Shown here: piece by piece, positions 6,688 through 6,889 of the stretch | How positions within the stretch are numbered: the first letter of the stretch is position 1 | Layout: each line of letters begins with the position of its first letter | DNA from: VGNY01 sp964549635 | GTDB taxonomy: Bacteria; Chloroflexota; Dehalococcoidia; GIF9; UBA5629 | Direction of reading: 5' to 3' | DNA length: 6,889 nucleotides | Assembly: GCA_964549635.1 (NCBI GenBank) | Contig: CAZJVJ010000036.1 | Coordinates: 1-6,889, forward strand | Notes under the pieces: generated by a model | What the model saw: only the letters and a program-made list of their open reading frames with translations | Told to the model about the DNA's origin: nothing | Databases searched by the model: none | Made by a program: the position numbers and the translations under genes

Positions 6688-6814
6688 CTAACTCTGCATT
6701 CCCTCTACAATAGCAATCTCCTCTTCGGTAAGCCCGTATAACCTGTAAACAATCCGGTCTAATGAGGTCATCGGTTGCTTTAATCCGCGCTTTTAGCGGA
6801 GTCAAGGTATTCAC
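6688..6814 (-). pseudogene. Relic of a DNA methyltransferase / type IIG enzyme C-terminus, frame broken
   Basis: Two overlapping frames together spell a familiar C-terminal tail. From 6814 to 6761 one frame reads VNTLTPLKARIKATDDLI. After one extra base at 6760, the next frame reads DRIVYRLYGLTEEEIAIVE and continues GMQS to a TAG at 6690-6688. Tails of the form TDxxIDxLVYxLYGLTEEEIxIVEG are common at the ends of N6-adenine methyltransferases and fused restriction-methylation proteins (family knowledge, recalled, not searched). Upstream, the first frame meets a TAA at 6835-6833, so no long gene leads into it. I infer a remnant of about 40 codons left when the cas operon and a restriction-modification gene were rearranged. 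It could also be a chance resemblance in the leader. A one-base sequencing error cannot explain the missing remainder of the gene. Confidence 0.5.
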
Positions 6815-6835
6815 CTGACCTGCCCCCAACAATTA

Positions 6836-6844
6836 ATTATACCA
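6836..6844 (-). promoter_or_regulatory. Possible extended -10 promoter for the cas operon
   Basis: The minus strand reads TGGTATAAT: a perfect TATAAT with the TGn extension at the correct place. No good TTGACA-like -35 lies 16-18 bp upstream (the best is TTATGG), which is tolerated by extended -10 promoters. Transcription would begin near 6829, giving an untranslated leader of about 200 nt that includes the methyltransferase relic. It is the best promoter candidate upstream of cas3 in the window, but it is an AT-rich match only, without experimental support. Confidence 0.35.
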
Positions 6845-6889
6845 CTTGTTAAGTTAGTCCCATAAGCATAATAGTCTCAGGAGCAGGCG

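Noticed and set aside
6785..6799. Small inverted repeat CGCT-AAA-AGCG as a terminator of an upstream gene
   Set aside because: The stem is only four base pairs and no T-run follows on either strand.
6644..6832. A 62-codon open frame from TTG at 6832 on the minus strand, as a gene of its own
   Set aside because: It starts at a weak TTG without a ribosome binding site. Its only family-like part is the segment before the frame break at 6760; after that the resemblance continues in another frame. It is better read as part of the broken relic.

Overview
This window is almost entirely one minus-strand operon: the interference and processing part of a type I-C (subtype Dvulg) CRISPR-Cas system, ending exactly where the adaptation genes begin. 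Reading in the direction of transcription (from high to low coordinates) the order is cas3 - cas5c - cas8c (with an internal cas11c) - cas7c - cas4 - cas1, which is the canonical I-C order. Only the first nine codons of cas1 are inside the window. cas2 and the CRISPR array are expected beyond base 1 and are not seen here.

Region by region: 6624-6889 is the upstream stretch. It holds a possible extended -10 promoter (about 6836-6844) and a short decayed fragment that resembles the C-terminus of a DNA methyltransferase/type IIG restriction enzyme, with one frame break. 4302-about 6623 is cas3 (HD nuclease plus SF2 helicase). Its reading frame is open far upstream of the first usable start codon, but no ATG, GTG or TTG lies where the N-terminus should begin; an ATC sits at the right distance from a Shine-Dalgarno-like run. 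3537-4286 is cas5c, 1720-3537 cas8c, 714-1727 cas7c, 26-709 cas4, and 1-29 the start of cas1.

How the genes work together (family knowledge): Cas5c is expected to cut pre-crRNA. Cas5c, several Cas7c, Cas8c and Cas11c form the I-C Cascade that finds PAM-flanked targets. Cas3 is recruited to nick and degrade the target. Cas4 with Cas1-Cas2 trims and inserts new spacers in a PAM-aware way. Genes are packed tightly (8-nt, 1-nt and 4-nt overlaps, gaps of 4 and 15 nt), so translational coupling is likely.

The points that stand out are: (i) a near-perfect ribosome binding site inside cas8c feeding an in-frame TTG, which would make Cas11c (133 aa); (ii) the missing canonical start codon of cas3; (iii) a 12/18-bp in-frame minisatellite in cas8c; (iv) the frameshifted methyltransferase relic upstream. 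I see no evidence of a wholly new system; this is a recognisable I-C locus with some unusual details.

Organism: a bacterium of medium GC content (about half G+C by eye) with strong AGGAGG-type ribosome binding sites. The sequence alone does not fix the taxon; an anaerobic Chloroflexi- or Firmicutes-like host is only a guess.
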